Origin: Mycetocola miduiensis
Lineage (GTDB): Bacteria; Actinomycetota; Actinomycetes; Actinomycetales; Microbacteriaceae
Reading direction: 5' to 3'
Assembly: GCF_900115155.1 (NCBI RefSeq)
Contig: NZ_FOVM01000003.1
Coordinates: forward strand, 22,466-86,465
DNA length: 64,000 bases
Within the stretch, counting starts at the first letter, position 1. Every line of letters starts with the position of its first letter. Made by a program: the position numbers and the translations under genes. Below the pieces are notes generated by a model. It worked only from the letters and a program-made list of their open reading frames with translations. It was not told where the DNA came from and made no database searches. This document shows, in pieces, positions 45,462 to 56,252 of this stretch.

Positions 45462-45517
45462 AACCTCAGGTTAAGGCTTAAAGTTATGCTCAGTATGCAT
45501 TTCTTGAACCTCAAGTT
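45462..45517 (-). promoter_or_regulatory. Paired motif AACCTCARGTT upstream of ftsZ
   Basis: AACCTCAGGTT (45462-45472, perfect palindrome around C) and AACCTCAAGTT (45507-45517) lie 45 bp apart in the ftsQ-ftsZ gap. On the minus strand each is next to a CATAACT block that fits a -10 box (TAACTT), one with TTCAAG 16 nt upstream. They look like operators or promoter parts. Confidence 0.5.
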
Positions 45518-45592
45518 ATGCGTGACTACTCGCGAACGCGGGATGAGACTCCGCGTGTCGCGAAGTCGGGGAATATTTCTGCCCGGGCGTCG

Positions 45593-46609
45593 TCAGCGGA
45601 CGACGGCGACATCCGGCGAGGTGACGTCGTACTCGGAGTAGTCCGGCTGGGCCTTCATGAGCGCCTCGAGCGTGTACGCCTTGAGCGAGGACTCCTCCGC
45701 ACTCCCCCAGACGACCGTCGTGTCGGCATCCCGCAGCGTGAACCGCACGTCGTCAAGCGTGGTGGCCGTCACCGTGTCGACCTGCGAGAAGAGTTCGCCG
45801 GGCAACGAGCGAAGCACAGCGACTGCCGGGGCGAAACTTTCAGCCTCGGCTCCCCCGTCGACAGCGATCAGCGGGTACCCGTCCGGGCGGCGTTCCCCTG
45901 ACTCGACCACAACACCTGCAGCATCGACGAGGAGGAACCCGTCGCCGGTGTCGACCGCACCGACCGGCGTGCGTTCGACCAGGCGGATCACCAGGGTACT
46001 CGGCGGGCGGGCTTCGACAGAATAGGACTCGATCAGCGGGTAGCGCACGAGTGCCGCTTTGATGGCGCTCTCATTGACCATCGGAAACGGTGAACCGAGT
46101 ACACCGGCGAGGTCGTTGACGACGGCGTCTGAACTGACCCGCTCTGCGCCCTCGACCTGAATCGTCCGAACTGAAAGGATCGGTGTGTAGGCGAGAACGC
46201 ACGCGAGGAGGGCCAGGCCCACGACGCCCCCTAGAACCGATAACCAGGTTCTGCGCCTGCGCCTGGACTCGGCCGTGAACCGACGGACCTCGGCTCGTTC
46301 GATGCGCCTGCGCTGTTTCTGTGCTTCGCGGAGGCTCTGGGTCCCGCCAGGATTCCGGGTCTCACCATGATTCCGCTCGCCAAGATCCTGGGTCTCGCTG
46401 TGGTCCAAGCTGTGGGGTCCCTGATCGGGTCGCTCGGCGTATTCGTCGCGGGTATCCCTGGTGATCGGGGCGAACGGGATCGGCTCGGCCGGAGCGGCTG
46501 GCGCCGACTCGCCGATCGGACGGAAGGAACGCGCAGGCCGCGTCGAGTCCTGCCGGTGTGGCTCGCCGGTCGACGGTCGCTGGGGAGTGAACCCTGAGGG
46601 CCGCTTCAT
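45593..46609 (-). CDS. ftsQ: Cell division protein FtsQ
   Basis: A 338-residue bitopic protein. A long cytoplasmic N-terminus (about 1-118, charged, disordered) is followed by one membrane helix (about 120-142), a POTRA domain starting VRTIQVEGAERVS and a FtsQ beta domain. The protein is a hub of the divisome. ATG 46609 follows the murC stop by 3 bp. The cytoplasmic part is longer than in E. coli, as usual in actinobacteria. Confidence 0.92.
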   Translation of the reverse strand: MKRPSGFTPQRPSTGEPHRQDSTRPARSFRPIGESAPAAPAEPIPFAPITRDTRDEYAERPDQGPHSLDHSETQDLGERNHGETRNPGGTQSLREAQKQRRRIERAEVRRFTAESRRRRRTWLSVLGGVVGLALLACVLAYTPILSVRTIQVEGAERVSSDAVVNDLAGVLGSPFPMVNESAIKAALVRYPLIESYSVEARPPSTLVIRLVERTPVGAVDTGDGFLLVDAAGVVVESGERRPDGYPLIAVDGGAEAESFAPAVAVLRSLPGELFSQVDTVTATTLDDVRFTLRDADTTVVWGSAEESSLKAYTLEALMKAQPDYSEYDVTSPDVAVVR

Positions 46610-46612
46610 CGG

Positions 46613-48010
46613 CTAACCTTTGGCGGCGCTGAGCGACCCGAGCAGCTGGGGAACGATCCGGTAGACGTCGCCACAGCCGAGGGTGATGACAAAGTCGCCT
46701 GGCTGGGCGATGGATGCGACGTAGTCGGCGGCTTGCTGCCAATCGGGGATGAACGCCACTTTGGAGGCGTCCTCGAACCGGCCGGTGACCAGTTCGCCGG
46801 TGACACCGGGTTCAGGGTCTTCCCGCGCGCCGTACACGTCGAGGACGACGGTCTGGTCGGCGTGCGACTCGAGTGTTTCCGCGAACTCCCCCGCCATCAG
46901 CCGGGTGCGGCTGTAGAGGTGCGGCTGGTGGACGGCGATGATGCGTCCAGAGCCGACGACAGTCCGTGCTGCGCTGAGAGCAGCAGCAACCTCCGTCGGG
47001 TGGTGGGCGTAGTCGTCGAACACACTGACACCGTCGACGGTGCCATGGAGTTCGAAGCGGCGTTCGGTGCCGCCGAAATCGGAGATGGCGGCGAGCGACT
47101 CACGAGGGCCGAAGCCAAGCCCGACGAGCACGGCGAACGCGCCGGCGGCGTTGATCGCGTTGTGCTTCCCGGGGACGCGCAGCGTTGCACCGTTGTCCTG
47201 GCCCTCGTAGCTCAGGATGAACGACACAGGTCCTTCGGTGCTGATCGCGTGAACCCGGACATCGGCACCTGGCGCTTCACCGAAGGTGATCACGCGTTTT
47301 CCGTCGAGTTTCGCCGTGACCCGCTTGGCGCCCGGGTCATCCGACGAGATGACGACCAGTTCGGATGCCTTTTGGGCGAACGAGACAAAGGCGTCGTCGA
47401 ATGCCTCGAGGGAACCGTAGTGGTCGAGGTGGTCGGCGTCGACGTTGGTGATGAGGGCCACTGCGGTGTCGTAGAACAGGAACGAGCCGTCTGACTCGTC
47501 TGCTTCGACGACGAACAGGTCGCCGGTTCCGCGCGCGCTCGACACCCCGAGCGATTCGATCACACCGCCGTTGACGAAGCTGGGGCTCTCAGAGAGGCCG
47601 AGCAGCCCGGTCACGATCATTCCGGTGGACGTGGTCTTGCCGTGGGCTCCCGCGACGGCGACCAGGCGCTGTCCGCTGACCAAGGCAGCGAGGGCCTGCG
47701 AGCGGTGGAGGACGGGGATGCCCCGCTCCTTCGCGAGCACGTACTCCGGGTTCGTCGGCCACAGCGCACTCGTGACGACAACGGTGTCGGCCTCGCCGAG
47801 GTTGGCCGCGTCATGGCCGATGGCCACAGTGGCGCCCAGCTTCCGAAGCGCATCGATGTTGGCTGAGTCCCGCACGTCGGAGCCGGTGACGGTGTGACCG
47901 GCGCTGAGGAACAGCCGGGCGATACCGCTCATCCCCGATCCACCGATCCCGACGAAGTGGACGGTTCCGAGCTCGTCCGGAATCTCAGTGGTGAAATCGG
48001 GTTTGATCAC
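46613..48010 (-). CDS. murC: UDP-N-acetylmuramate-L-alanine ligase
   Basis: A 465-residue Mur ligase that adds L-Ala to UDP-MurNAc. The N-terminal [13 protein letters not shown] (17-29) binds [12 protein letters not shown] binds ATP, and the carbamylated Lys and DDYAHHPTE motif are conserved. The start is GTG 48010 (VIKPDF). A -10 box at 48054-48059 in the 66-bp gap to murG suggests that murC-ftsQ can be transcribed separately. Confidence 0.96.
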   Translation of the reverse strand: MIKPDFTTEIPDELGTVHFVGIGGSGMSGIARLFLSAGHTVTGSDVRDSANIDALRKLGATVAIGHDAANLGEADTVVVTSALWPTNPEYVLAKERGIPVLHRSQALAALVSGQRLVAVAGAHGKTTSTGMIVTGLLGLSESPSFVNGGVIESLGVSSARGTGDLFVVEADESDGSFLFYDTAVALITNVDADHLDHYGSLEAFDDAFVSFAQKASELVVISSDDPGAKRVTAKLDGKRVITFGEAPGADVRVHAISTEGPVSFILSYEGQDNGATLRVPGKHNAINAAGAFAVLVGLGFGPRESLAAISDFGGTERRFELHGTVDGVSVFDDYAHHPTEVAAALSAARTVVGSGRIIAVHQPHLYSRTRLMAGEFAETLESHADQTVVLDVYGAREDPEPGVTGELVTGRFEDASKVAFIPDWQQAADYVASIAQPGDFVITLGCGDVYRIVPQLLGSLSAAKG

Positions 48011-48053
48011 GCTGGGTGTTCTCTTTCGTTCTGTGTGCTGCTGGGAAGATTCA

Positions 48054-48059
48054 GTTATA
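48054..48059 (-). promoter_or_regulatory. Internal -10 box before murC
   Basis: TATAAC on the minus strand lies 43 nt before the murC GTG. It would add transcription of murC-ftsQ within the long cluster. Confidence 0.4.
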
Positions 48060-48076
48060 ACGCATCCGGCTGGGCG

Positions 48077-49153
48077 TCAGGGTCGCGCAAGGGACTGCGA
48101 GATGAGATCGATCATCCGGCTCGACCCCTCGAGGGTGCCCATCAGGCGCGACTGCACAGCCATGTCCTGCACACGCATGCGGTCGGTGAGAAGCGGCACA
48201 AGTGAGGTCTCGACCCACTCAGGGGTGAAGCCCGCGTCAAGCACGATCACCGCTCCTCCTGCGTTGACGGCGTCGGCGGCGTTGTAGCGTTGTTCTCCGT
48301 TGCCGACGGGGTACGGAACGTAGGCAGCGGGGATGCCGAGCGCCGACAGCTCGGAGACCGTCGCCGCGCCCGCGCGGGAGACGGCGAAGTCGGCAACGGC
48401 GAGGGCGAGGTCCATCTGGTCGCAATAGGACACGAGGTGGTAGTGCTCGGTGCCCGGATCGCTCAGTTCGGACTTGTCTCCGGCGATGTGGAGGATCTGA
48501 TAGCCGGCGTCCACGATCGACTGCCGTGCCGCGAAAATGGTTTCGTTCACCCGCCGGGCGCCGAGCGAACCGCCGGTCACGAGGAGTGTCGGCCTGTCGT
48601 CGGCGAGGCCGAAGACGGTCCTGCCCGCTGTACGGGCGACATCCCGGTCCAGGCGTTCGATCTCCCGGCGAAGCGGCATCCCGACGAATCGTGAGTTCCG
48701 CAGCCGGGTGCCGTGGAAGGCTACGCCGACGTGTGAGGTGAACCGGGCACCGAGACGGTTCGCGAGTCCCGGCTTCGCGTTCGCCTCGTGGACGACTACG
48801 GGGATGCCGGCGCGGCGTGCGGCGAGGTAGGCCGGCGCAGCGGCGTACCCGCCGAAGCCCACGACCACGTCGATGCCGCGTTCGGCGATCATCGACTGGA
48901 TGCTCTTGACGGCGGCGGAGAACCGCGGTCCGAAGCTGAGCGCACGCCGGTTGATCCGCCGCGGGAACGGAAGCTTCTCGATGGTCAGCAGTTCGTAGCC
49001 GCGCTCGGGAACGAGGCGCGCTTCGAGGCCTTCCTTCGTACCGAGCACATACACGCGGGCGTCCGGTTCGCGCTCTATGAGGGCATCCGCGACGGCGAGA
49101 AGGGGGTTCACGTGGCCGGCTGTTCCGCCGCCGGCGAGGAGGTAGGTGGTCAC
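48077..49153 (-). CDS. murG: UDP-GlcNAc-undecaprenyl-pyrophosphoryl-MurNAc-pentapeptide transferase
   Basis: A 358-residue GT-B glycosyltransferase that makes lipid II from lipid I. The G loops GGGTAGHVNP (8-17) and GFGGYAA and the C-terminal GGSLGARRVNE motif are intact. A basic patch (RRINRRAL) fits its membrane surface. The GTG start overlaps the ftsW stop by 4 bp (GTGA). Confidence 0.96.
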   Translation of the reverse strand: MTTYLLAGGGTAGHVNPLLAVADALIEREPDARVYVLGTKEGLEARLVPERGYELLTIEKLPFPRRINRRALSFGPRFSAAVKSIQSMIAERGIDVVVGFGGYAAAPAYLAARRAGIPVVVHEANAKPGLANRLGARFTSHVGVAFHGTRLRNSRFVGMPLRREIERLDRDVARTAGRTVFGLADDRPTLLVTGGSLGARRVNETIFAARQSIVDAGYQILHIAGDKSELSDPGTEHYHLVSYCDQMDLALAVADFAVSRAGAATVSELSALGIPAAYVPYPVGNGEQRYNAADAVNAGGAVIVLDAGFTPEWVETSLVPLLTDRMRVQDMAVQSRLMGTLEGSSRMIDLISQSLARP

Positions 49154-50361
49154 GATCGGAACCGCCCCTCTGGAGCGGGGCGCGCGGGCGACGCCTGCTC
49201 CCTGGCGAAGGCGAGCACGATACCGATGGCGGCGAGTGAGGTCAAGAGAGCGGTTCCTCCTGCGGAGATGAATGGGAGGGGGACGCCGAGCACCGGGAGC
49301 AGACGGAGGACGACTCCGATGTTCACGAATGCCTGGCCGATGATCCAGACCATGATGGCACCTGTGGTGATGCGCACGAACGGGTCTGAGCTGGAGCGGA
49401 TGATGCGGACGAATCCGACGGCGAGGAGCACGAACATGACTAGAACGACGACAGCGCCGATGAGGCCGAGCTCTTCACCGATGATGGCAAAGATGTAGTC
49501 GTTCGACGCCGCTGGGAGCCACGAGTACTTTTCGCGGGAGTTCCCGAGCCCGAGCCCGAATACTCCCCCGTTGGCGAGGGCCCAGGTGCCGTGCAATGGC
49601 TGCCAGCAGAGGTTCTCGTAGTCGAGACACTCGTCGTCGAGGAACGTCATGATGCGGGCCATGCGGTTCGGGCTGATGATGGCCATGACGAGGAACAACG
49701 CCACGCCGGCTGCGATCGGAACGGCGAGGTAGCGAAGTTTCACGTTTGCGAAGAACAGGGCACCGATCACGAGCCCTGCCATGATGACGACGGTTCCGAG
49801 GTCCTGCCCGGCGAGCACGAGCCCCAGTGCGATGGCTGCGACGGGAGCGACCGGAATCAGCGCGTGCTTCCAGTTCGACAGCAGGTCCGTCTTGCGCCCG
49901 AGAACAGCGCCGAGCCAGATGGCGAGGGCGAGTTTGAGCAGCTCAGACGGCTGCCCGCTGATCGGGCCGAGGGCTATCCAGTTGCGGTTACCGCCTTCGG
50001 CGATGCCCAGCGGGGTGAACACGAGCATCTGGAGGACAAGACCGGCAGCGAGGACGAACCAGGCCCACCGTTTCCAAAAGCTCACAGGAATGCTGCTGAT
50101 CACAAGCATCAGCGGGATTCCCATCACCGCGTATGTCGCCTGCTTCCAGAAGCCGCCGAAGAATCCCTTGTTATCAAGGAACGAGTCGACCGATGACGAC
50201 GAGAGCACCATGACGAGGCCGACCCCGACGAGGAACAGTGTCGTGCCGAGGACGAGCAGGTAATTGCGTGATTGCGGGGTGAGGGTTCGGCCCAGCAGGA
50301 TGCGGGCGGAGGAAACGGGGGTGCCGGCGCTAGAGGGGCGGCTGGTCGTCGGGGCGCTCAT
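49150..50361 (-). CDS. ftsW: Septal peptidoglycan polymerase FtsW
   Basis: A 403-residue SEDS-family glycosyltransferase with ten helices. The catalytic Asp lies in the extracellular loop in LAGQDLG, and the C-terminal signature NIGVVLRLLPVLGVPLPFIS (partly) marks SEDS proteins. It polymerises lipid II with FtsI. ATG 50361 has GGGAGG 8 nt upstream. The gene begins inside murD, with 32 bp of overlap. Confidence 0.95.
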   Translation of the reverse strand: MSAPTTSRPSSAGTPVSSARILLGRTLTPQSRNYLLVLGTTLFLVGVGLVMVLSSSSVDSFLDNKGFFGGFWKQATYAVMGIPLMLVISSIPVSFWKRWAWFVLAAGLVLQMLVFTPLGIAEGGNRNWIALGPISGQPSELLKLALAIWLGAVLGRKTDLLSNWKHALIPVAPVAAIALGLVLAGQDLGTVVIMAGLVIGALFFANVKLRYLAVPIAAGVALFLVMAIISPNRMARIMTFLDDECLDYENLCWQPLHGTWALANGGVFGLGLGNSREKYSWLPAASNDYIFAIIGEELGLIGAVVVLVMFVLLAVGFVRIIRSSSDPFVRITTGAIMVWIIGQAFVNIGVVLRLLPVLGVPLPFISAGGTALLTSLAAIGIVLAFAREQASPARPAPEGRFRS

Positions 50362-51853
50362 CTGTCAACCCTCCCCATCGTTCCTGCACAGCCTCAGTGA
50401 ATTCTCGTCCCCGCTCGGCGTAATCAGCGAACTGGTCCATGGATGCCGCGGCAGGGGCGAGGAGAACCACGTCACCGGACGCTGCCAGCCCTGACGCCAA
50501 TTCCACGGCCTCGGTCATGACATCCCCAGTGTCAACCGTCGTCACCTCTAACACGGGGACGTTTGGCGCGTGTCGCTCGAATGCGGCGAGGACGGCGGAT
50601 CGGTCGACGCCGATCACCACGGCACCCCGCAGCCTTTCGGCGTGGCGGGAGACAAGGTCGCTGACGTCGACCCCTTTGAGCAGGCCCCCGACGATCCAGA
50701 CGACGGACGGGTACGAGCGAAGCGAAGCATCCGCAGCGTGCGGGTTCGTTGCCTTGGAGTCGTTGATCCAGCCGATCCCGCCAGCGGTGAGAACCAGCTG
50801 GATACGGTGCGCGTCGAGCGAGAAGCCGAGGAGGGCCTGGCGGATGATCGCGGGTGACACGCCGAAGGACCGGGCAAGGGCGGCGGCCGCGAGGATGTTC
50901 GCGACGATGTGCGGTGCGGCCAACCCGGCTGCGGCCAGTTCTTCGATGGTGGTCAGTTCGAGCGCCGAGGTGAAACGGTCGTCGAGGAAGGCACGATCGA
51001 CGAGGATCCCGTCGACGATGCCGAGATCGCTCGGCCCGGGCACACCGAGGCCGAATCCGATGGCGCGTGCGCCCTCAGAGACGTCGGCCCGACGGACGAG
51101 GTCTTCGGTGACGGGGTCTGAGCGGTTGTAGACGCAGGCGACGCGCGTTCGGGAGTAAACCTCGCCCTTCGCGTCAATGTAGGCCTCAAGCGAACCGTGC
51201 CAGTCGAGGTGGTCGTCGGCGATGTTCAGGCAGACGCTTGAGTACGGCGTGACTTTGTCTTCGCCGGCCTGGCCCGCGAGATAGTGCAACTGGTAGCTGG
51301 ACAGTTCGACGACGAGCACATCGAAGCCCTGCGGGTCACGGATCGCATCAAGGACGGGCACGCCGATGTTGCCGCACGGCGCCACCCGCAGCCCGGCTTC
51401 TGCCATCATGGCCGCCGTCAATTGCACCGTCGTGGTTTTGCCGTTCGTCCCGGTGACGAGGATCCATTCGGCGGGCGTTCCCACCTTGTCGCGGACCCGC
51501 CAGGCGAGTTCGACATCGCCCCAGACCGGGATCCCGGCCTCTGTGGCCCACTCAAGCATGGGGTGGGTCGGCGAGAAGCCGGGTGAGACGACGAGCACCT
51601 CTGGCCGGTGGTCGAGAAGTTCCGCCGGCGGAGCGTCGAGATCGCTTCTCACCAGCCGCGCGCCGATCACGTCGATCAGGCCGGCACGGGCATCCTCCGC
51701 ATTCGAAGCGACCACAAGAACGTCTGCCCCGAGCTCGGCGAGGGTGTCGGCGACGGAGAACCCGGTGACACCGAGTCCGAGAACGCCGACGCGAAGACCT
51801 GACCAGTCGGCGTGCCAGCTGGTAAGGGTGTCCAGTCGATTAGCCACGGTCAC
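50330..51853 (-). CDS. murD: UDP-N-acetylmuramoylalanine-D-glutamate ligase
   Basis: A 507-residue Mur ligase adding D-Glu. The UDP-binding GVLGLGVTG, the ATP loop GTNGKTTT and the [12 protein letters not shown] motif are conserved. The frame opens at ATG 51865, but GTG 51853 is chosen because it gives the 4-bp overlap (GTGA) with the mraY stop seen elsewhere in the cluster and has GGATCCTGAG before it. The 3' end overlaps ftsW by 32 bp. Confidence 0.94.
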   Translation of the reverse strand: MTVANRLDTLTSWHADWSGLRVGVLGLGVTGFSVADTLAELGADVLVVASNAEDARAGLIDVIGARLVRSDLDAPPAELLDHRPEVLVVSPGFSPTHPMLEWATEAGIPVWGDVELAWRVRDKVGTPAEWILVTGTNGKTTTVQLTAAMMAEAGLRVAPCGNIGVPVLDAIRDPQGFDVLVVELSSYQLHYLAGQAGEDKVTPYSSVCLNIADDHLDWHGSLEAYIDAKGEVYSRTRVACVYNRSDPVTEDLVRRADVSEGARAIGFGLGVPGPSDLGIVDGILVDRAFLDDRFTSALELTTIEELAAAGLAAPHIVANILAAAALARSFGVSPAIIRQALLGFSLDAHRIQLVLTAGGIGWINDSKATNPHAADASLRSYPSVVWIVGGLLKGVDVSDLVSRHAERLRGAVVIGVDRSAVLAAFERHAPNVPVLEVTTVDTGDVMTEAVELASGLAASGDVVLLAPAAASMDQFADYAERGREFTEAVQERWGGLTDERPDDQPPL

Positions 51854-52944
51854 CTCAGGATCCATTCGAGATAGAAGGTTCCGACTCCAGCGGCGACGAG
51901 CAGGCCGCCAACGATCCAGAACCGGACGACGACCGTCACCTCAGCCCAACCCTTGAGTTCGAAGTGGTGGTGGATCGGACTCATCCGGAAAATCCGTTTA
52001 CCGCGAGTGACCTTGAAGTAGGCGCGCTGCACGATGACTGAGCCGGTTTCGATGACGAAGAGGCCACCGATGAGGAGGAGGAGAAGTTCGGTCCTGGTGA
52101 GGATGGCCAGGGCGGCGATCGCGCCACCGAGAGCCAGCGAACCGGTGTCTCCGAGGAAGATCGACGCCGGTGCCGTGTTCCACCAGAGGAACCCGATGAG
52201 GGCGCCGCAGATGGCGGCGGCAACGATGGCGAGAGCCAGCGGGTCGCGCACTTCGTAGCACTTGTACTTCACGTCGTCGGCGAGGGCGGCGCCGTAGCAG
52301 GACTGGTTGTACTGCCAGAACCCGATGATGACGTATGACCCGATCGCGAGGATCGATGCCCCGGTGGCGAGGCCGTCGAGGCCGTCAGTGACGTTGACGC
52401 CGTTTGAAGCGGCGGTGACGATGAAGCTCGTCCAGAGCAGGTACAGGGTCACGCCGACGACGGGGCCGAGGATCATGAGGTCGATCGGCAGGTCACGGGT
52501 CAGCGAGATCGCCGTCGACGCCGGGGTGACGGCATCCGGGCTGGGGAAGTTGATGGCGAGGATGCCGAACGTCACGGCAACGACGACCTGGCCGAAGATC
52601 TTGGCCCAGCCGGTGAGGCCGAGGCTGCGCTGTTTGCGGGTTTTCGTGAAGTCGTCGATGAACCCGACGACGCCGAGGCCCACCATCATGAACAAAACGA
52701 GCAGCGCAGACACGCTGATGGCGTCGCCGGTGATGAGCATGGCGGTGAAGAACCCGAACAGGGTGGCGGCGATGATGACCAGTCCGCCCATGGTCGCGGT
52801 ACCGCGCTTGGCGTGGTGGGACTTCGGCCCGTCGTCCCGGATGAACTGGCCCCACTCGAGCTTTTTGAAGAGCTTAACGAACAGCGGTGTGAGGAAGAGC
52901 GAGAACGCCATCGCCAGGGCGCCTGCGGTGAGGAGTGCTACCAC
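51850..52944 (-). CDS. mraY: Phospho-MurNAc-pentapeptide transferase
   Basis: A 364-residue enzyme with ten helices that makes lipid I. The catalytic Asp motifs are present: DDFTK and [12 protein letters not shown], and the HHH motif at [11 protein letters not shown]. The start is GTG 52944, which overlaps the murF end by 7 bp. Confidence 0.96.
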   Translation of the reverse strand: MVALLTAGALAMAFSLFLTPLFVKLFKKLEWGQFIRDDGPKSHHAKRGTATMGGLVIIAATLFGFFTAMLITGDAISVSALLVLFMMVGLGVVGFIDDFTKTRKQRSLGLTGWAKIFGQVVVAVTFGILAINFPSPDAVTPASTAISLTRDLPIDLMILGPVVGVTLYLLWTSFIVTAASNGVNVTDGLDGLATGASILAIGSYVIIGFWQYNQSCYGAALADDVKYKCYEVRDPLALAIVAAAICGALIGFLWWNTAPASIFLGDTGSLALGGAIAALAILTRTELLLLLIGGLFVIETGSVIVQRAYFKVTRGKRIFRMSPIHHHFELKGWAEVTVVVRFWIVGGLLVAAGVGTFYLEWILR

Positions 52945-54353
52945 GAGAACAATTCTCCCAATCGGTCACCCAGGAATCGCAATTGGGCAGAGTTCGAGGA
53001 CTTCACGAGAACCGTGTCGCCAGGGGTGATCTCTGCAGCGAGGTAATCGAAGGCTGCATCCATATCGCCAAAGTACACGCTCTCGCCATCCCAGGAACCT
53101 TCGTTGATGGCGCTGATGTGCATCCGTCTGGCCTCAGGACCGACGACGACGAGCCGGGAGATGTTCAGGCGAACAAGTTGCAGCCCGATCCGATCGTGCT
53201 CCTCACCGGAGTACTCCCCCAGTTCGCTCATGGCACCGAGCACCGCGATGGTGCGTTTGCCAGGCTCCGAAATCTGAGCAAGGGTCTTGATCGCAGCGGA
53301 CATCGAATCGGGGCTCGCGTTGTACGCGTCGTTGATGATGGTGACGTCATCCCGGCCCCCGAGGACCTCCATCCGCCAACGCTCCGCGCGGCTGAGCGTT
53401 TCGAGCGCTGCGGCGGCACGAGCAAGCGGCACGCCGAGCGTGTGCGCGACGGCGATCGCGGCAAGTGCATTCGAAACGTGGTGCTCGCCGAGGACCCGTA
53501 GCCGAATCGCCACGGCACCCTCTCCGGGCACATGGGCGGTGAAGCTCGTTCCGGTTCGGGATCCGGAGATCCCGGTGGCGCGGATGTCAGCCGCCGGGTC
53601 CTCTCCGAAGCGCACAACGCGGGCGTTCGTGCGCTGCGCCATCGATGCGACCCGGGAGTCATCTGCATTGAGCACGGCGACGGCGTCTGCGGCGAGGTCG
53701 GTGACCATCTCGGTCTTCGCTCTGAGTGTGGCTTCGATTCCGCCGAATCCGCCGGCGTGGGCCAGTCCGACCTTGAGGACGACCCCGATGTCCGGCTTCG
53801 CCATCGCCACGAGCCTGGCAATGTCGCCGATTCCGCTGGCCCCCATCTCAACGATCAGGTAGCGGGTGGATTCGGTGGCACGGAGCATCGTGGTCGGCGC
53901 GCCGACAGCGTTGTTGAATGAGCGGATCGGAGCGACGGTCTCGCCTTCGGCCGAAAGGATCCTCTCGAGCATGTTCTTGGTCGTGGTTTTCCCGTTGGAA
54001 CCGGTGATCCCGATCACCGTCAGGTTGCCGGTCGAGCGCACGCGCTCGACGACGTACCGGGCGAGTTCGCCGAGGGCGGCCACGGCGTTGTCGACCACGA
54101 TCTGCGCCACCGCATTTTCGACGGTGTGCTCGACGATGGCGAGGGTCGCGCCCCGCTCGAGGGCGGCCCCAACGAAGAGATGACCGTCGGTGTCGTCACC
54201 CCGTTTGGCGACGAAGATCCCACCTGGCACGATCTCCCGGGAGTCAGTCTCGACCGGGCCGTCCACGACCGTGTCTGCCGTGGCATCCGTTCCAGCGGAA
54301 TACAGGGTGCCTGAAAGCCGTTCTGCGATCTCGGACAGCGTCAATCGAATCAT
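52938..54353 (-). CDS. murF: UDP-MurNAc-tripeptide D-Ala-D-Ala ligase
   Basis: A 471-residue Mur ligase that adds D-Ala-D-Ala. The ATP loop [12 protein letters not shown], the Mur_ligase middle motif EMGAS and [11 protein letters not shown] are MurF hallmarks. ATG 54353 follows GGAAAG; a frame seven codons longer is rejected. An AT-rich TATATT box lies next to it, so murF may have a promoter of its own. murE, which should lie upstream, is missing, and ftsI ends 72 bp away. Confidence 0.95.
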   Translation of the reverse strand: MIRLTLSEIAERLSGTLYSAGTDATADTVVDGPVETDSREIVPGGIFVAKRGDDTDGHLFVGAALERGATLAIVEHTVENAVAQIVVDNAVAALGELARYVVERVRSTGNLTVIGITGSNGKTTTKNMLERILSAEGETVAPIRSFNNAVGAPTTMLRATESTRYLIVEMGASGIGDIARLVAMAKPDIGVVLKVGLAHAGGFGGIEATLRAKTEMVTDLAADAVAVLNADDSRVASMAQRTNARVVRFGEDPAADIRATGISGSRTGTSFTAHVPGEGAVAIRLRVLGEHHVSNALAAIAVAHTLGVPLARAAAALETLSRAERWRMEVLGGRDDVTIINDAYNASPDSMSAAIKTLAQISEPGKRTIAVLGAMSELGEYSGEEHDRIGLQLVRLNISRLVVVGPEARRMHISAINEGSWDGESVYFGDMDAAFDYLAAEITPGDTVLVKSSNSAQLRFLGDRLGELFSW

Positions 54354-54393
54354 AAGAATATATCTTTCCGGCACGCTCGCTCTTGTGCGGCCT

Positions 54394-54418
54394 GCGCGAG
54401 TGGAGCATCAACTCGCGC
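54394..54418 (-). other. Perfect 8-bp hairpin in the ftsI-murF gap
   Basis: GCGCGAGT (54394-54401) pairs with ACTCGCGC (54411-54418) with a 9-nt loop. It is 7 nt after the ftsI stop on the minus strand, with no T-run. It sits at the place where murE would be expected and may end ftsI mRNA or mark a deletion. Confidence 0.55.
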
Positions 54419-54425
54419 GCTTGGT

Positions 54426-56237
54426 TTAGTAGGTCCCCGGGTAGTTCGCGCCGGGGGTCGTCGACGGGGGAATTCCGTACTTCTTGATCACCTGGAGGAC
54501 CGCTTCTTTGAACACGGGTGCTGCTGCCGCTGATGACCGCTTGTACAGCGGGTCCTTCAGGGTGACGGTGACCACATATTCAGGATCGTCGGCCGGAACC
54601 GCGCCCGCCATCGATGAAAAGAAGGTGTCTTGAAGTATACCGTCGATGATCTGTTCACCCGTTCCAGACTTCGCGGCGACGCGGTAGCCGGGGATTTCGA
54701 GGGACTCGGACCAGAAACCTTCTGTGACGACGGTCTCCATCATTCCGAGGGTCTCGAGCGCTGCTTTCTCCGAGATGATCCGCGTGGGTTTCGCCTTCTC
54801 TGGCACCTGGGTCACGGTGCCGTCGGGGTAACTGCACCCTTCGACCAGGGTGAGCGGCAGCTTTTCACCCATGTTGGCGAGGGCCTGGTAGGCGCTGGCC
54901 AGTTCGATGCCGGTGACGTCGACGCCCTGGCCGAACATCGTCGTGTAGTAGGTCTGGTTGTCCCACTTCTGCCACGGGTGGAGCACACCCTTCTGCTCCC
55001 CAGGGAAGCTGATAGAACTGCCGTGGCCGATGCCGAACGCGTCGAGGTAGTTGTAACGCTTCTCGGGGCTGAGCCTCTCGCCGAGCTGGCTTGTGCCCGT
55101 GTTGGAGGAGGTCTGGAGCACTCCGGCGAGTGTCAGCTGTTGGCGCTCGTGCGGGAGAGCATCCTTGATGCTCGCGCCGTTTTCTGGCTTGTACCGGTAA
55201 TCGGCGACGACCTGGGATGCCGGTGTAGCCAGTCCGGCGTCGATGAGGGATGCCGCGGTGAGCGGCTTGAAGACCGATCCGGGCTCGAAGCGGTCCTGGA
55301 ACACCCGGGACCGCCTGTCCTCGGAAGCAGTGGCCGACACGTCGTTGGGGTCAAGGGACGGCGCCTCGGCGATGGCACGAATCTTGCCGGTCTTCGATTC
55401 GGTCACCGTGATGGTGCCCCATTTCGCGCCCTGCGCCTGCACCTGCGAGGCCACGAGTTGCTGCAGGTACCAGTTGAGGTCGCTGTCGATCGTGAGCTTG
55501 AGTTCGCCGCCTGGTTCGGGTTCCTTGGTAATCACCGTCGTCCCGGGGAGCGCCACGTTGTCTTTGCTGCGCTGGAAGGCCTGTTGCCCGTTCTCCCCGG
55601 TCAGACAGTCGTCCTGCGCAAGTTCGAGCCCGCCGAGCCCCCCATTGTCGGACCCGACGTAGCCGAGGAGGCTGCCGGCAACGGCACCGTTGGGGTAGGT
55701 GCGTCCGGAGGTCTGCTGGGTGTACACCCACCAGATACCCCGTTTCTTCAGGTCGAGAAGCGCCTGGTACGTGGCGTAGTCCGCCCCCCGCGTCAGGTAG
55801 GCGAAATTGGCTGACGGGTCTTTGTCGAGTGCTTCCTGAACGATCTTTTGCATCGCATCGGGCTGCTGCCCAAGAACGGCGGCCACCTCAGCGAGCGCTT
55901 CAGCGGCCGGGACGGTGATCGTGTCGCCGTTCTCGTCCTTGCGCGTGACGTCGTCGACGTCTTTCGGAGAAATGGTGATGTCGAAAAGGGTGACGCTGCC
56001 GGCGAGGAGGACGCCGTTGGTGTCGACGATGTTCCCGCGGGGCGCGTAAAGCGTGCCTGCGCCAGAGGTCTTCTCGAGCGACGCGGAGACAAGCTGATCA
56101 GCGCGGACGACCTGAATGTCTACCAGACGGACGACGAAAGCTCCGACAATGGTGACGACGCAGAGGATCGAGACCGCCACTCGCCGTCGTGTCGAAAGTG
56201 AGTGTTTTCCCACGCGCCGTCCTTTGAACCGTGCCAT
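54426..56237 (-). CDS. ftsI: Septal transpeptidase FtsI (PBP3)
   Basis: A 603-residue class B penicillin-binding protein. A short cytoplasmic part, one helix (about 20-40), a dimerisation domain and the transpeptidase domain are seen. Catalytic motifs are S321-V-F-K, SSN (377-379) and K523-SG. It cross-links septal wall made by FtsW. ATG 56237 follows the ftsL-like stop by 15 bp. Confidence 0.95.
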   Translation of the reverse strand: MARFKGRRVGKHSLSTRRRVAVSILCVVTIVGAFVVRLVDIQVVRADQLVSASLEKTSGAGTLYAPRGNIVDTNGVLLAGSVTLFDITISPKDVDDVTRKDENGDTITVPAAEALAEVAAVLGQQPDAMQKIVQEALDKDPSANFAYLTRGADYATYQALLDLKKRGIWWVYTQQTSGRTYPNGAVAGSLLGYVGSDNGGLGGLELAQDDCLTGENGQQAFQRSKDNVALPGTTVITKEPEPGGELKLTIDSDLNWYLQQLVASQVQAQGAKWGTITVTESKTGKIRAIAEAPSLDPNDVSATASEDRRSRVFQDRFEPGSVFKPLTAASLIDAGLATPASQVVADYRYKPENGASIKDALPHERQQLTLAGVLQTSSNTGTSQLGERLSPEKRYNYLDAFGIGHGSSISFPGEQKGVLHPWQKWDNQTYYTTMFGQGVDVTGIELASAYQALANMGEKLPLTLVEGCSYPDGTVTQVPEKAKPTRIISEKAALETLGMMETVVTEGFWSESLEIPGYRVAAKSGTGEQIIDGILQDTFFSSMAGAVPADDPEYVVTVTLKDPLYKRSSAAAAPVFKEAVLQVIKKYGIPPSTTPGANYPGTY

Positions 56238-56252
56238 CCGGGAAACCGGCGC

